Assembly: GCA_947034885.2 (NCBI GenBank)
Contig: OX344749.2
Location: 41,817,682 to 41,881,681 of the forward strand
Source: Thuidium tamariscinum
Taxonomy: Eukaryota > Streptophyta > Bryopsida > Hypnales > Thuidiaceae
Direction: 5' to 3'
DNA: 64,000 bases
A model generated the notes under the pieces. The model was not told where the DNA came from. It made no database searches and was given only the letters and a program-made list of their open reading frames with translations. Shown here one piece after another: positions 47,401 through 60,732 of the stretch; the stretch's first letter is position 1; every line of letters begins with the position of its first letter. Position numbers and translations under genes: made by a program.

Positions 47401-50400
47401 ATGGCCTCTTTGGAAGTAGATTCAATTGCAGCATTGACCTCCCGAGAACCAACGCGCATCCATTTAGGAACTTTCTGATGAGGGAGGAGATCACCAGCCC
47501 ACTTGTACTCCTCATCCATCTTGTCAAAAAGTTCCAATTCCTCATCTGACCTTGCTATCATTCGGTTCACTTCTTGTAGAGACGGAACGTCATGAACTGT
47601 TTGTTGATACCTTTCCTCATCATGCAATAGAGCTTCCAGGGTCAATCGTCTCTCCTCCTGGGTGGTCCGTTGATCAAACCTCCCGGCATTAATGACTTCA
47701 TCAGCCATATCGATTTTGTGCTGCTGAATATTGTTGCGAACCAAGCTCTCCACAGAGCCCACATATCGATCCTTACCAGCCTGAACCATATACAAAGGGG
47801 ATCAATACCAACACCTTCACAGATACGGGAAGAAACAAGGATGAACCATAACACAAGAACGAAGGAAACAGGTGATAAAGCGACAAATAAGATCTCCAAA
47901 GTCCAGTTACAAACTGGCTGAACAACAACGAAACCAAGACTTTGATGATTATCGAGTCCCAAGTACCAGTTCATCATCCTTCGCGTCCAAGGATCCCCCA
48001 CTCCGTAGCTCATCCTCCTTCTCGTAGCTCGGGGTACTTTCCACAACAGCCTCCATATAAATTACACGAACCTCTCTCTTCTGGCCAATGCGATGTGCGC
48101 GAGCAACCGCTTGCTCCTCATTTTTAGGATTAGGGTCAGGGTCGTACACAATCACCGTGTCAGCTGTCTGCAAATTAAGACCTCTTCCGGCAGCCCGAAT
48201 ACTGAGCAGGAAGATGAAACAATCAGAATTTGGCCGATTAAATTCAACAATAGCGGATTCTCTAGCCTCGAGGGTTGTCATTCCATCAATGCGACGGTAT
48301 ATAAGCCTTCGCCACTGTAAGTAGTCCTCTAGTATATCCAGTAACCTGGTCATAGTACTGAAGAGCAAAACTCGATGACCTGTCTTATGCAGCTTCACCA
48401 GGATGCGATCCAGTATCCACAGCTTTCCGCATGTACGTACTGACATGTCCCCTTGACCATGAAACCGTGGAGGATAATTTAAGTAAGGGTGATTGCAGAC
48501 TTTTCGTAGTTCCATGCACTTGTTTTGCAATGGAGCATAGGCTCGTGCAAGGCGCTTGCTATTTCCTGATATCCTTTGGGCCTCATCATCTGGATCCAAA
48601 CGCAGAGTCCCGGTTGTTTTCACCCAGTCATAAATTGCTGCCTGGTATGCTGACATTCTGCACTTGAGGACCACGGACACCTGTGGAAGCAGCGTAAGAG
48701 TGCATGAGGATCTAAGCAGTAAACAACATCAGGTGCTAAAAGTTCGTTCTTTTTCGAAAAAAATTTGAGGAAGAAGCGGACTGAATGACAATACTAGACA
48801 ATCATATGACATTCAGAGCACTGAGTGATAGTGAACATGGAATCACCTTGGGAGGAAGAGATCCTTCCACATCCTCAACACGACGTCGCAACATGAAAGG
48901 TTCCAGGATCTGATGAAGTCTATGAATAACGATAACTTTTTTTTCAGTCTCCAGCCAGTCATCCTCTTCAGTCTGCGTAGCCTCCTTCTGGAACGGTTTT
49001 GAAAACCACTCGTGAAAAGACCTACTGTTGTCAAAAACTTCAGGGAGAAGCAAATTGAGGAGTGACCACAGTTCATGAAGGTCATTCTGCAGAGAAACAA
49101 ATTCCATCAGTACCCTCAGAGCATGTCAAAAATAATCAAACTAAATGGAACGTGCAACCCTATCATCAACCAGATACTTACTTTTAAAATAATTTTGAAA
49201 AACTACCTGTAGAGGAGTGCCAGTAAGCAGCAAACGCCGCGAGCAACGGAATCGATCGAGATCACGGGCAAGACGTGATTCACGATCCTTCATTCGCTGA
49301 GCTTCATCAATAATTATATACTTCCAATCCACTTTTGACAGTTTGGATCGATCACGCATAATAAACTCATATGTTGTCACCAAAACATTAAACTTCATAG
49401 AGCAAACCTCCTGCGACAAGCATACAAAATGTTAAATTATGATACAAATAGACCATGACGGAGGCCCTAAACCATAATGGTCTAGATAACAGAAATAAGT
49501 AATAAAATTGTCAGGAGACTGACCTGGGCGAATATTTTTGCACGTTGATCTTTATGTCCGACATAATATATACACGAGACAGACGGAAGCCATCTGAGTA
49601 GTTCACTCTGCACTCATAGATAACTCCAATGACATCAGGAAGAATTCTTGGAGAAAACAAAGAATATCTAAATTGAAAAGTAGACATCTGACTAGACAAC
49701 AAGAAAGTCTGATATGTAATTAAGCAAACAAACACTGCGGTGCAAGAAAACTACCTTCCAGTTAACCATGACAGCATTAGGTACAATAATTAAATGAGGC
49801 CCGTAGTTGCCCTTGTACTCCATAAGATAAGCAATAAGTGCCATCACCTGTAAGCCCATGTGAAAAAATTGTTAGCTACTCCATTTCACACTATTGGATT
49901 CAGGAGTATTAGGAAGTTTAGGTTCTGTAACTCAAATTCAGATTATGCACTGCAAAGATGGTGCATGCACCATGTGGGACCCAATTTCTCCTAAAATCAA
50001 AGAAACATTTTCAGCTCTAAGCAGTGCCCATGGAAAAACATTTCACAAACACAAATCTGACATGTTTGTCAATGAAGTGCACCCTCACCTGCACTGTTTT
50101 CCCAAGACCCATCTCATCAGCAAGTATGCCATTCAGCCTATTATTGTACAATGATAGCATCCACTGTAATCCCACCTGTCAATTAACAGAAAAGAGGAAG
50201 GAAAAATTTAGGACTGAAATTCAATTGCTTCGCTTTTCAACACCAGATAGCCCCTACACATTAAAACAATCAATAACAATACTTCTCAAAATAAAATTGT
50301 GTTCCGTATCTCCAACAAAAGAGCTTAGTGAAATAAGGTTTGGAAATGGTTCTCCAATAACTACCATTTGATAGTCTCGCAGGACACCAACAGCAAGCAT

Positions 50401-53400
50401 TGATGGTTGTTTAACAATTTTCTCATGAACCGCGTGAGCCAAGCTGTAATATCTGCGATGCCAATTTTTAGTACATAATGTCAGTCTCAAAAAAAGAAAG
50501 AGCCGGTCTTGTCACCTTCATATGTGCCAACCAGGAACAGTGCAACTTCAATAGTTCGCATGACGCACTACAGATTCATTACTTTCATGAGGGTAGTACT
50601 ACAATCGCTCAGATTGGTATTCAAGTCCACAGTACTAAACATATACAGGAAGGCAAGACTCACTTATTCACAGAAGAATCATGTGGGGCTCTATTGATGT
50701 AACCATTGACTCCAGCTTCTTCACTTGCTCGAACAGCTGCTTGCTGCACTTCCTCTTCTGAGTAACCCTGTAGTTAAAACGCCTGAATCAGACATGTAAT
50801 ACAGACACAAGTGCAAAATTTGATCACTAATGCACAAGCATCATTGGAGAAAAATGCTAAGATCCTAGACCTGTGCTCTGGCGGCAGCGGCGGCTGCAAT
50901 GGCAGCCTCTTCTCGTTCCTGGTGATTCTTAACAGCAGATATCTTTCCGCCCAACTTGTGCAAGTATTCTTCAGTCTGCGTTAGAAAAGAGGATAGCACT
51001 TCAAATCTCTCTCCAGCATCTCCAGGAAGTTGTCCCTGTTGCTGTTTCAACATCTCTCTGTAGGCATCAACATCATTGTTCTTCAACGCCTCCATCCTCT
51101 TGTTTCGATCTTCATCCTTCCGTTTAGAGTACTCCCTCAACATTCGCTCATGGTATTTTGCTACACCCCTGTTCCTCGTCACACGAGCATCCCTAGATGA
51201 CCACTGTGACTCTAATAACTTTTTCCGCCACTGCATCAGTCCTTTCAAGTGCTTCTCACGAGTGGACCTTTGCAGTACCATTACTTGTCTAGAAAGATCC
51301 ATCCGTTGCCTTTCACACAGGCGAACAAACTTTCTGTAAGCTCGCTCCCCCATCGCCATAATCTCCTGCTGTTGCTCCTCCACCTCATCTCTAACACGAG
51401 ATTGGAGTTCCATCAGTCGCAACTTCTTCTCCTCGACCCGAAGCCTTACGATTTGATATGCCTGCAATAACTTCTTACCATTTCTTGTGGTCAGAACATC
51501 TGAAATTGTTTCAAGTCTCTCAGCTCTCTTCTTGTCGATAGCACGTACTCCTTCCTCCAGAAGAAGCTCCCGAACTCTGTATCCAAGGGAAATTGGCTGA
51601 CCCCATAAACTTGCTTGAGGTGTCAATGAGAGTGCAGCTCCATCAATTCTTTTGCTGACGGCGGGGAAATCAAAGAGCGGACCACGATAAGGGCGCACAG
51701 CTGGAGGAACCTTCTGAATAAAAGACGGCATCATGGCAGAAAGGGCTCCTGTCTTATTCACTGTTAAATTTGCAGGAGTAGATGGCCCTAGAACTCTGCT
51801 AGTATCTACCTTGTTAGCCTTGGTCTCTAACCCCTTTACCTCCGATTTAACAGCACTCTCATTTTTGGCCCCTTGTTCGGGTTTTAATTGAAGAGGTTCG
51901 TGCTTTATGCTTGGCACGCCTTTGGCATCTCCATTGTCAAGAGCCTGTACAGTAGATACAGTAGACCCTACTTTTGCACCTCCATCCCTGATTTCTAATT
52001 CCTTAGAAACTGGAGGGTCTTTCAGTGCCAAGACCTCCTTTGGTTTGGAATCGACATCTTTAGAAATAGGTTCATGAGCACCTTTTTCTGAAGGTTCAGG
52101 TCCCTTCACAGTGGCTTGAGAAGCAGGTGACTGTTCCTTGGGACGCGATGCGGCAGACAACTGAGAGGAATGCTGTGATGAACGAAGAGGAGGATTAATG
52201 AGACGCTTTATCTCCTCTGCGATAATCACTTCTCCAGGCTGCACAGATAAGAAAAAAAGCAACTATCTCTGAGTAAACGGCTTGTACATATGAAGAGAAA
52301 CGGTAATACGATTTGGGCATAATTGGTAATTTAACACTCTATCTCTATTAGAATAATGACACAATTAGTCGAGGTGAAACGTCCACTAATAACATATTAA
52401 TCATCCAAACCCGTTTATGTTGTGCGTCATCCACTGCCTGAAAATATAACAAGGCAGGAGCCAAATAAAATTTGACGTTATCCGGTATTTATCATACCTT
52501 CCTTGCCCTCAGTTTCTTGAAAGCCAATATCTGGTTCCGAAGAAGAGTGAGTTGATATTTGCTGAAACCGAAACCCGAGGGCAATTGCTGAGCTAAAGAA
52601 TGTCTTAATTGCTGACCGGGTCCGAAACTCTCCGCGGCTCCCAAAGGCATATTTGGTCGAGACACTTGCTGGGCCATCGGAAGACCGTGTTGAATTGACC
52701 CACTACTAGATCTGTCAGTCGCATCTCCAGTACTAGAGTCAGCATTTGCAGACTTTGACGACGGAAGGGTGGTATTCAAAGACCCTGAAAGCAAATTGTG
52801 GACCTCATAGTTAGAATACAAATCGCCAACTTGGTTCCCTTGTGAAGGAAAACAAATGAAACTACAGAAAATCATTGCAGGAGTAGAGTGAGCAACAGGA
52901 GAATTTAGAACGTCACTAGAGAAGGATCATTTGCAACTATCCAAGCTGTACCTGTGTTGGCTTGCAGATTTGCACTTGATTGTGTTCTAGGGTCCCCACC
53001 TTGAGTCGGGGTATGATACATTACAAAACTAGGGTTTCCATCAGCCACAGTTCCACCAGACACAGAAGAGCTTCCAGGATGCACCCCTTGGTAATAAAGA
53101 GACATAGGTACTGCATTAGGAAATCCGCCTAATGGAAGGCCACTGGATGTCATAAGCATGGGTGCTCCTCCCCCAGCTGCTCCCATCCGGTTCTGGTCTA
53201 CAGCCGAAGTCAACTGAGGACCAGACACTGGCATCGGTCTGGTCTGAGCCATTACCACCCCACCTTGGCCACCTGACTTCTGCATAGCTGCAAGATGGGC
53301 TTGGTACTGAGGTAGAAACTGAGGAGGTATATGGGCTTGTGGAGGGAGAGTGGTATTGACAGACATAGTGGAACCAGTCGTGGGTGTTTGCTGTGAAGGA

Positions 53401-55756
53401 GTTGCCATACTACTAAATGGAGCGCTAGTACTACTCTGGATACGCTGTTGGGGATTTTGTACCGCTTGCAAGGGTCCAGGAACAGGTCGTGGAAAGCTTC
53501 CATGAGGATAGGCAAGAGTCATTGCATCCGACCGTGATGGTTGCTGATTAGCCGCCCGTGCTTGATTTCTAGGCTTCTCAGCTGAGTTATTAGTCTGGCC
53601 GAAAGCAACATTTCCAGGTTGCGTTAGCTGCTGCAATTGCCTTCCGGCCAGCTGCTGATGCATCAACTCCTGAGGCAGAAAACATTCCATATTTTTGTGT
53701 ACTCAACAAAACCAAGACCTTCGATTGCAAAACACTACGTACCGCTGTACTTTGCACAGGTGCTACAATTAGTGAAATGCAACGAAAAGAGCTAGTAAGT
53801 CTCTTCAGATGATCAAGAGCAACGATTGAGTGCAAGAACCTACCTGCAGAGTTAGGCTGCTCGCAGTGTTGAAATCCCTGTTTGTCGAACCTGCTTGCAA
53901 AGGCTTGGAAACCACTTGCTGGCTGTAAGCATTGGCTTGGGCTTTCTGCTGCGCAGACAGTAGCGCTTGCTGCAGGTATGCAGCTTGAGAATGCGAATGA
54001 GTTCCGCGACTAGAGTCGGAGTTGTTACCCAAGCTGGTATCGCCACTGCTCCGAGAATTACCATCTTGCTGTAATCTTTGCTGAATTGTAGGGGGAAGGG
54101 GGCCAGCAGGAACCCCTACACTGCCACCACCAGCACTTCCAATCACGTGTGAACCCCCCGCAGCCTGCTGAGTCTGAAGAAAGGCAACTATCGACTTATA
54201 CCGAGGGTCATTGATTTGACCAGAGTCCCTCAGATGTTGCAACTGCACAGCGACAGCAATTTTTGTCAGGTAATATTCAAAGCCTCTAATACATGAACTG
54301 AACCAGCCTGTGCAAGTGTCTTCACGAGTTCGAGGAGTTCAAAATTTGCAAAGCGCGCCATTTTTCTGGAATTCCGTGTCAATTAGGATGCCGAATCACT
54401 AATGTTGTTAAAAAGTATGTTCAGAAATAATAACAATGTAGCGGTAGGAAACTCCGACAAATGAAAAACAGTTCCATCGAAAAATGACACCCATTGAGTA
54501 CATCTCTGATATCTTCGTAAAATGATCCGCGAGACTCTCAGTAACCCCGATGACTAAAACCCTAGATTGGCGAAAGAATTGCCTTGTTGAGAAAAATAGA
54601 AGTTTTTATCTCAAGCTCAAAACCCTAATAGTGGTCACAGGAAAAAGCCCAGACAACCAAGGACTCTCGCTATGAATGAAAAGGAGAGGGTGATCGTGAT
54701 CATTTCGAAGGCACAGGTTAATAACTGCCTCCAATACTCTTCCGTCCAGGTGAGCTGTTTCCTAAACGTTTCACCGTTCTCACACGTGTAGTCGATGCAA
54801 ATTACCGCAATGAACCAGGAAACCTTCCCTCTGCGGTTCTATTCCCTGACTCCAAGTATTTGCACATACCGAGGAGCGTAACATGAGAGACTCCACGTGA
54901 ATAAAATATAATCTGTGTCGTAAATTCGAGAACACAACCCCATGCAATGATTCTCTAAGAGACGCCGCAGGATAAAAAAGATTATAACACCCGCCGGAAC
55001 ACACTTAGGGTTAATTCCCTCAAATTCTAAAGAGGTGTCACACTATGAGACCTCGTAGCATCTTCGAAATGCAAGTTCGTGGACCGCAAAAAACCACGGA
55101 CCATACCCTTAGGGTTCCCTATCGACGATCAATCCTCGCCAAATCACGACGCTAAGGGAGTATGAAGAATACCCGCCGGGCACGGCATTGATCGCGGCAC
55201 GACGAAACTGGGGATTCGAACAATTTCACGCGCTCAGAGAGAGGTGCAAGAACAATTCTATCAGTTCGACAAAATGAGCGTTCTGAGCCACCTCTAGGGT
55301 GTGCCCACCGACATATAACTCCGATAGCAATTGCGAGCGCTCTGCGCCCTCCCTAGGGTTTGGCCAAAGGACATTAATACTCCGACAGCAGCAATTGCGA
55401 GAGCACTAGTACCCCACCTGTTGAAACAACTGGTGCGACGGTAGAAACTGCGGCCATGGCGTCGCCGCAGGCGCCGTCGAGAACGAAGTCCCACTCCCAC
55501 TCCCACTCGAATTCGGTTGCGGCGCTGGCGCCCCCTGTATCTGGGGTGGCTGTATCTGCGCTTGCAGTGTCTGCTGCTGCTGCTGAACAACCTGCGCTCC
55601 CTGACTGTGATTCGAAGACGTTCTCGCACTGTCCCGTTGCTCCTCCCCGATCGACGACACCGCCGGGGGTAACGGCGAGGACGAGGGCGGATCTGGAGCA
55701 GCGATGGTGGGGGGCCGGCTGCTTGCCGCCGGCTCCTCCCCCCCCGGAACCTGCAT
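44487..55756 (-). CDS. BRM: BRAHMA-type SWI/SNF chromatin-remodelling ATPase, about 21 exons
   Basis: Encodes the ATPase of the plant SWI/SNF complex, about 2,489 aa (Arabidopsis BRM is about 2,190). Exons in order: 55756-55413, 54365-54308, 54242-53844, 53669-52952, 52838-52498, 52437-52411, 52238-50871, 50767-50664, 50452-50365, 50175-50089, 49847-49755, 49607-49524, 49410-49207, 49086-48847, 48680-47967, 47780-47108, 46997-46939, 46795-46580, 46470-45919, 45739-45491, 45338-44487. Order of parts: Pro/Gln-rich N-terminus, QLQ motif, HSA, DExx and helicase-C lobes, SnAC-like region, Glu-rich acidic block, bromodomain, basic tail. BRM identity (not SYD or MINU) is shown by [38 protein letters not shown] and the last residues GGKRRPSH. 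Exons 3-21 are secure. Exon 2 and the intron-1 and intron-2 junctions are tentative; intron 2 may use a GC donor. Confidence 0.95.
45491..45739 (-). other. BRM: BRM bromodomain exon
   Basis: This exon of 83 codons carries the bromodomain ZA loop [12 protein letters not shown] and the helix with [20 protein letters not shown]; the fold continues into the next exon ([15 protein letters not shown]). In acetyl-lysine-binding bromodomains this position reads (Y/F)N. Here the Asn position is Tyr (NAVHYY), as in Arabidopsis BRM (FYGFS). Confidence 0.85.
47967..50452 (-). other. BRM: BRM SNF2 ATPase/helicase core
   Basis: Seven exons encode the motor. Motif I (Walker A) DEMGLGKT is at 50095-50118, motif II DEAQ at 49297-49308, motif [12 protein letters not shown] at the end of the next section of the same exon. 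The helicase-C lobe is in the 714-bp exon, with [40 protein letters not shown] (motif V) and [11 protein letters not shown] (motif VI, 48081-48113). All catalytic residues are present, so the enzyme should be active. Confidence 0.95.
51033..51353 (-). other. BRM: BRM HSA and post-HSA region
   Basis: A long basic helix ([77 protein letters not shown]) matches the HSA and post-HSA segment upstream of the ATPase. In SWI/SNF complexes the HSA helix binds actin-related proteins. Confidence 0.85.
52498..52575 (-). other. BRM: BRM QLQ motif
   Basis: [20 protein letters not shown] at the end of this exon corresponds to the QLQ motif of BRM (Arabidopsis GFTKQQLHVLKAQILAFRRL), a protein-interaction motif near the N-terminus of BRM and growth-regulating factors. 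Confidence 0.85.
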
Positions 55757-56900
55757 TCAAAAGGCCGTGGCGTCCAGTCCTATGCTACGACCAGGCAGAC
55801 ACCCTTTCCCCTTCGCCAGTGTTCGCGTGGAACGAGACCGTTTCTTCAAGGGGAAGGGAGAGCTCCCCGCCTGGCGAGCCTGCTGGAGGGGACCTGGAGG
55901 GCGGGGGAGGGGGGAAGGAAAAAACGGGCCAACCCCAACCCAACCGACCAACCCTCCCTGTTTCGGTCAGTCCTACCACTCTCTCTTCTCTCTCTCTCTC
56001 TATCTTCCAGTAACTTAGTATCTTTCCGTCCTCGTCCCCCCGCTGCTCCTTCCCGGCGTCTTTTCTACTGTACCACGGCTGGTGCCGTTTCTACCTCTTC
56101 GACCTACACTACTACTTCTCACTCTCTCTCTCTCTCTTCTTTGTTTTCTCTCTGACTAAGTTATAAGATCCTGATACGACCGCACTTGCGCGCTCCCGAC
56201 GAACTCTCTCTCTCCCTCCTGTCTGGCCCCCCCGCGACGAGATGCCACAGCAGCCGGGGCGGGTTTGGTCACGTGCGAGGTAGCAGCATCGCCTCCCCTT
56301 CTTTTCGCGTGCCGTGCCGCTTCCACTGGAAATCTCGCCCGAGCGTGATTTATTACCAATCCTCGAGCGTGCAGGAGGCCGGGGCACTGGGGGCTTCCTG
56401 GAGGCTTGCAGCCTGACGGAGGGCACTCGCAGTCGTCGGTCAGAGCAGAGCCCGTCCCATCCCCATGAGTTACGGTAGGAGCAGACTAGGGCGAGACATC
56501 ATGCACCATCATCCCCATCCCCATGAGGCATGCATGACTAGGTTAGTGGGAGAGTTCAGTTGCCTTGCCTTGCCTTGCAAACCCCTCCCTTTCAGCGCGT
56601 AACCCTAGGCTAGCTCTGAGCCTCTGACCCCACCGCGGAGAGAGTGAGTGATGACTCGAGTCGCCCCACCCGTCCCGACTTGGCCCGGCCCGGCCCCGGG
56701 GCTGCCCTGCGCGGGCAGCTGCTTTCCCGCCATAGGAAAAAAGGGAAGGAAAAAGCGGGCGATGGAAAAAGAAAAGAACGGGACGGGTGCTGCAGATGAA
56801 CAACACTTGGCTCGCGAAAGGACCGACTTGGCTCGGGGGGGTTGGAACAACCAGTCAATTGATTGGTTTTTTTCTCTTCATCCACGTATTAGTTGTAAAA
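55757..56900 (-). promoter_or_regulatory. GC-rich leader and promoter of BRM
   Basis: Upstream of the BRM start codon the DNA is markedly GC-rich and holds several pyrimidine repeats on the plus strand (CT runs at about 55978-56000 and 56119-56150), which read as GA repeats in the BRM leader, a common plant 5'-leader and promoter feature. CCTTG pentamers occur at 56560-56578. No TATA box could be assigned. AT-rich repeats begin near 56870. Confidence 0.55.
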
Positions 56901-56937
56901 TTAAAATAAATGTAAAAGGAAAAGGAATTTGTACCAC

Positions 56938-57073
56938 CATAACATTCAGTAGCCATATTCCACACCATTCAATAACTAAAGTTGCAAACTTCAAGAAATG
57001 TTAGATGAAATTAGGTGATGGGGACTTCACAAAGGGAAAGGCAATCCTTCTATGGGCTACTGAATGTTATGAC
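56938..57073. mobile_element. Short MITE with 17-bp perfect inverted ends
   Basis: CATAACATTCAGTAGCC on the left and GGCTACTGAATGTTATG on the right are perfect inverted repeats around a 0.1-kb AT-rich core. It lies just beyond the GC-rich BRM promoter, and its terminus matches the element at 23411. Confidence 0.65.
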
Positions 57074-57339
57074 GTGCCTTTTCCACAACCAAAATAAAAG
57101 TGAAAGTAATTTTTTTAATTTAATTGTTAAAAAATTTGAAATTTCATAACTTTCACAACATACATCCAAATGTCTCTAAACAAAGCTCAAGCATCCCTCT
57201 TCGCAAAGGGCTTTCCAATGGTATCATGAATGTGATTAGAAAATTCATAAGTAGGAGATCTCAACATAATGTAACATATCAAAACAAAACAAAAACAACC
57301 TTAAGATATAGAGTTTTGTTCAACCATCTTGCGGGAAGG

Positions 57340-59126
57340 TGAAACTTGGTATAAATTAAATCATTCTATAAAAAAAATGATCACATATTGTCTTTGGAAT
57401 GGTATGAAGTGATGTCAACCAATCCTGTAAAAATTTAATGTGGAAATTCAATTTTGGCACTTAAATCTTAAATTTATACCTTTGTGCACAATATTATGGC
57501 AATTTCAATATTTTTGAATGGATTTGGTGATTTCACCCATTTTATTTAGTTTTATTATAGCCAATGCCAAAATGAGGTAAGATATGAAGAATTTGCCAAA
57601 GAACTTTTGATTGGAGCACACTTTAATAAGTAAATGAACAACTAGAATTCATTTAAATTTGAATAGGTTGCAATATTGTATAGAAAGGTTGGTTTGGGCC
57701 AAAGAAGTCCCCAAATTGAACTTTTGCATCAAATTTGGAAAACTTGACAAAGCCCCAAATAATCACAAAGATGAAACATAGGAGTTTCTTGACAAAATTA
57801 AATAATCTAAATATTAACTTTTCTTCCTTCATATAGGATGTCAAATCACTATTAACTTATAAGGGACACATTAATCCAATTAAAATTTATAGATGATTTT
57901 GTAGGATGGCAAATCATCATTTGACTTAGAATAGATGCATCAAACCAATTGTGGTTAATGGGTTTATTTAATTTGTATAACATTCTCACTTACTTGAAAT
58001 CCACAAATTTATATTCCAAAATATATTCATAAGCAATATAGTATTTTCTTTACATATTATGCTTCCATGTATTCAATAATTTCTTAGGGAATAAAATAAA
58101 GTTGGATTATCTTTATAGATCATTCTCAATTTCAATTTTCCATCATATAGATATTAGTAACTTACTCAAGTTATGAAATGTACCATTTTTTCTTTATAAT
58201 CAAGGAAGATAAATATTAGATAATTTTAAATGACTAATATAATTGATTTCAAAGTCCAAATCTTTGAATTGATCTTTTTTGAATTTTAAGTTTGGATATA
58301 CTTGAAAAATTTTGAAAAAAAATTAAATTCTTTGCATTGTTTTTAAAGTATAACAAATTTCATCAAAATGGCGAGATTCCATTACTTTGACACTTTTGAC
58401 AGTATAGACCACGTACTTTGAAATCTAAATTTGTCATAGATTTTTGAAATCTATACCAAGTTTGGATTTCTAAAATCTATATCTAGTCTAGATGTTTCAA
58501 ATGAGGTGGTGTGAAATCTAAAGCTATCGTAGATTTTTTAAATCTATATTAATTCAAATATCATTCATAGATTTCTAAGATCTACACCTATCTTAAATGT
58601 CAACTTTTAGTTCAAATCACTTAGTTTGAAAATTGACATGTGGAATACCACCATTTTAATGAAAATTTGTCATAAATGGGCTTTCTAGGAAAATTTAGAG
58701 TTTTGATGTGAAGGAAGTTAAAGAATTAAAGTTTTTAGTGTGCAATTTAAAATGTAAAACAATATTTAGAAATTTAAAAAATCTACTTTGTAAATGTTTG
58801 CAATTGAAAGATTATTCTTAACACATTGTTTCAAGTAATTGAGTTGAGACATCTTGTCTCCTTTGTTTGTACGATTTCAAGGAAGATGGAGAAAAAAAAT
58901 TTCATCCTATTTTTTAGAGAGATGCTTGAATACATTTCTAGAAAAATGCAGTTGGATATAGGGATGGCTATTGTGCTCTTTCTTTTTCTATCTTGTAAGA
59001 CAATGCTTAATCCATAAATCATTATGTAATTTCTTGTAGGATTTCTAACTTTTTATTCATGATTTGAATTTTAGACAAAAATTAACTTTTTCCTAATTGA
59101 TCTCAACCAATGAAATAAGTTTATCA
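57340..59126. other. AT-rich DNA, no gene seen
   Basis: Apart from the inverted-repeat element at 58351-58674, no coding family or RNA gene recognised. Confidence 0.5.
58351..58674. mobile_element. Putative inverted-repeat element
   Basis: AACAAATTTCATCAAAATGG at the left and CCATTTTAATGAAAATTTGT at the right are inverted repeats with few mismatches. The interior repeats an AAATCTA-type motif several times. No family assigned. Confidence 0.45.
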
Positions 59127-59420
59127 CATTAGATGAGATTTTGAGCCTCTAGAAGAGTGTGGATTCCCTAACTGCAAGAACTCTGAAACTGCTACAAGAA
59201 TGTTTTTTTTCTGTCGCGGGAACATATAAATAACATAGTCCAATGTGGTCAAGCATGTGCCATGTCATCAATTTTTTTTTGAAATTTTTTTTTTGACTTT
59301 TTTTCACATTTCAGGACCCAATTTTTATTTTATTTTTTTGAATTGTTGGTTGTTGTTTTGGGAACCATTTTGGAAACATGGCCGAAATGGCCCTCCCAAG
59401 GCCTCAAATCTCATGTAATG
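59127..59420. mobile_element. CATTAG-family MITE, copy M5 (294 bp)
   Basis: Starts CATTAGATGAGATTTTGAGC and ends GCCTCAAATCTCATGTAATG, clear inverted ends. The interior has GTGCCATGTCATCA and a long T run shared with M1. Confidence 0.75.
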
Positions 59421-60439
59421 AGTCTAGTTTCTATTTCAAGTTGAAAATTTGATAGAAATTATAAAACTCTATACATTGTTGCTATTTGAACTTTGGACCA
59501 ATAACCATCATTAGTTGGTTTTCAAGTTTTTAAACCAGTCACACTTGTAATTTGTACCAAGACATTTACACTATAATATACACCTTCATAAAATGTGTAA
59601 ATTGAATATTATGTAAACATTTCTTACTTTGTATTCAAAATTCATAATAATGTCAAATTTATAAAGAAATATGAAGTTCTAATGACTAACAAAGGCACAT
59701 AATCATATTTGTGAAAAATAATAATAGAGAATCTCATTCAAATATAGATGTAAAATGAGAGCAAAATAGAGTGAAGGACTTTGAAGTTTGAGAAAAAGTG
59801 GTCTTACACTTGTCCTTTCATAGTTATGGTAACATGGCCTAATTGTAAACCTCCTAGTATAGTCATGTGTTGTTGGCCTACTTTTCTTTAGCAAATCAAC
59901 GCAGTGCCATTGGTTCAGTTTAAAAACAAATTCAAACTCAAGAATGATCCAAAAATCTTTAACTTTCACACCATAACCATGTCCGAATGCAATGAAACCG
60001 AGAACATTACAAAGTCCATGCATCTCTCTTCATAGAAAGAAATCTAACTAAAAAATAGCTCAAAAATTTAGTGCAACTTTCACTACATATGTCTACATGT
60101 CACAAAATAAAGTCCATGCATCTTTCTTTACAAAGAGTTTTTTGACAGTACCATAAACGTGACCATAGAATACACAATTCTAGAGATCTCACTATAGCAA
60201 AACAAACAAAACAAACAACCTAATTTAAAGTATAGATTTGATTTTGATCCATACTATAAAGTGAACCATCATATTAAAAGTATCCCTTGGGTACATAAAT
60301 GAGGGTAATAATTGGTTGGTTTACCTTGGAAGGCAAAAACCTTTAGAAAGGCTCTTTTAATTAAAGTAGGCAAACCCAATACCAACTGTTGACTTAATAC
60401 CACCCAAAAGCATGGCCATGATTGATTCTATAGCGAGAA

Positions 60440-60705
60440 CCAACCCTTTTTTTTGGGCATCATCGGGCCACATTGCACCATTTCAAAATAAATGTCTTTT
60501 TTTTGCCACATAAAAATAATCTTATATCGCCAAAAAAATTTCAATTCTTTTTAAGATATAGATGCAATTGCCAAATTGGGATGAAAAAGTATATGAATAC
60601 AATGGAAAAGTGTAATTAAGTCCAAAAGATGGATGGATGTAGGAATACAATGCTTCACCAAATTTGAAGTGATTGCCAACTTGGCACTTTCTCAAAAAGT
60701 TTTTA
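60440..60705. repeat. Dispersed repeat L, copy beside the Harbinger-like element
   Basis: Close match to the 4960 copy, from AACCAACCCTTTTTT through GATGAAAAAGTATATGAATA to TTGGCACTTTCTCAAAAA. Confidence 0.65.
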
Positions 60706-60732
60706 AAAAGGCTAGCAAAAACCTACTATATT

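Noticed and set aside
54541-55130. Several AAACCCTA motifs resembling telomere repeats in BRM intron 1
   Set aside because: They are isolated single units (telo-box-like), common near plant 5' regions, not a telomeric tract.
55456-56013. Plus-strand frame of 185 codons opposite BRM exon 1
   Set aside because: It is an antisense shadow in GC-rich DNA, low-complexity Ser/Pro/His, with no family resemblance. The BRM strand has the supported start and splice sites.
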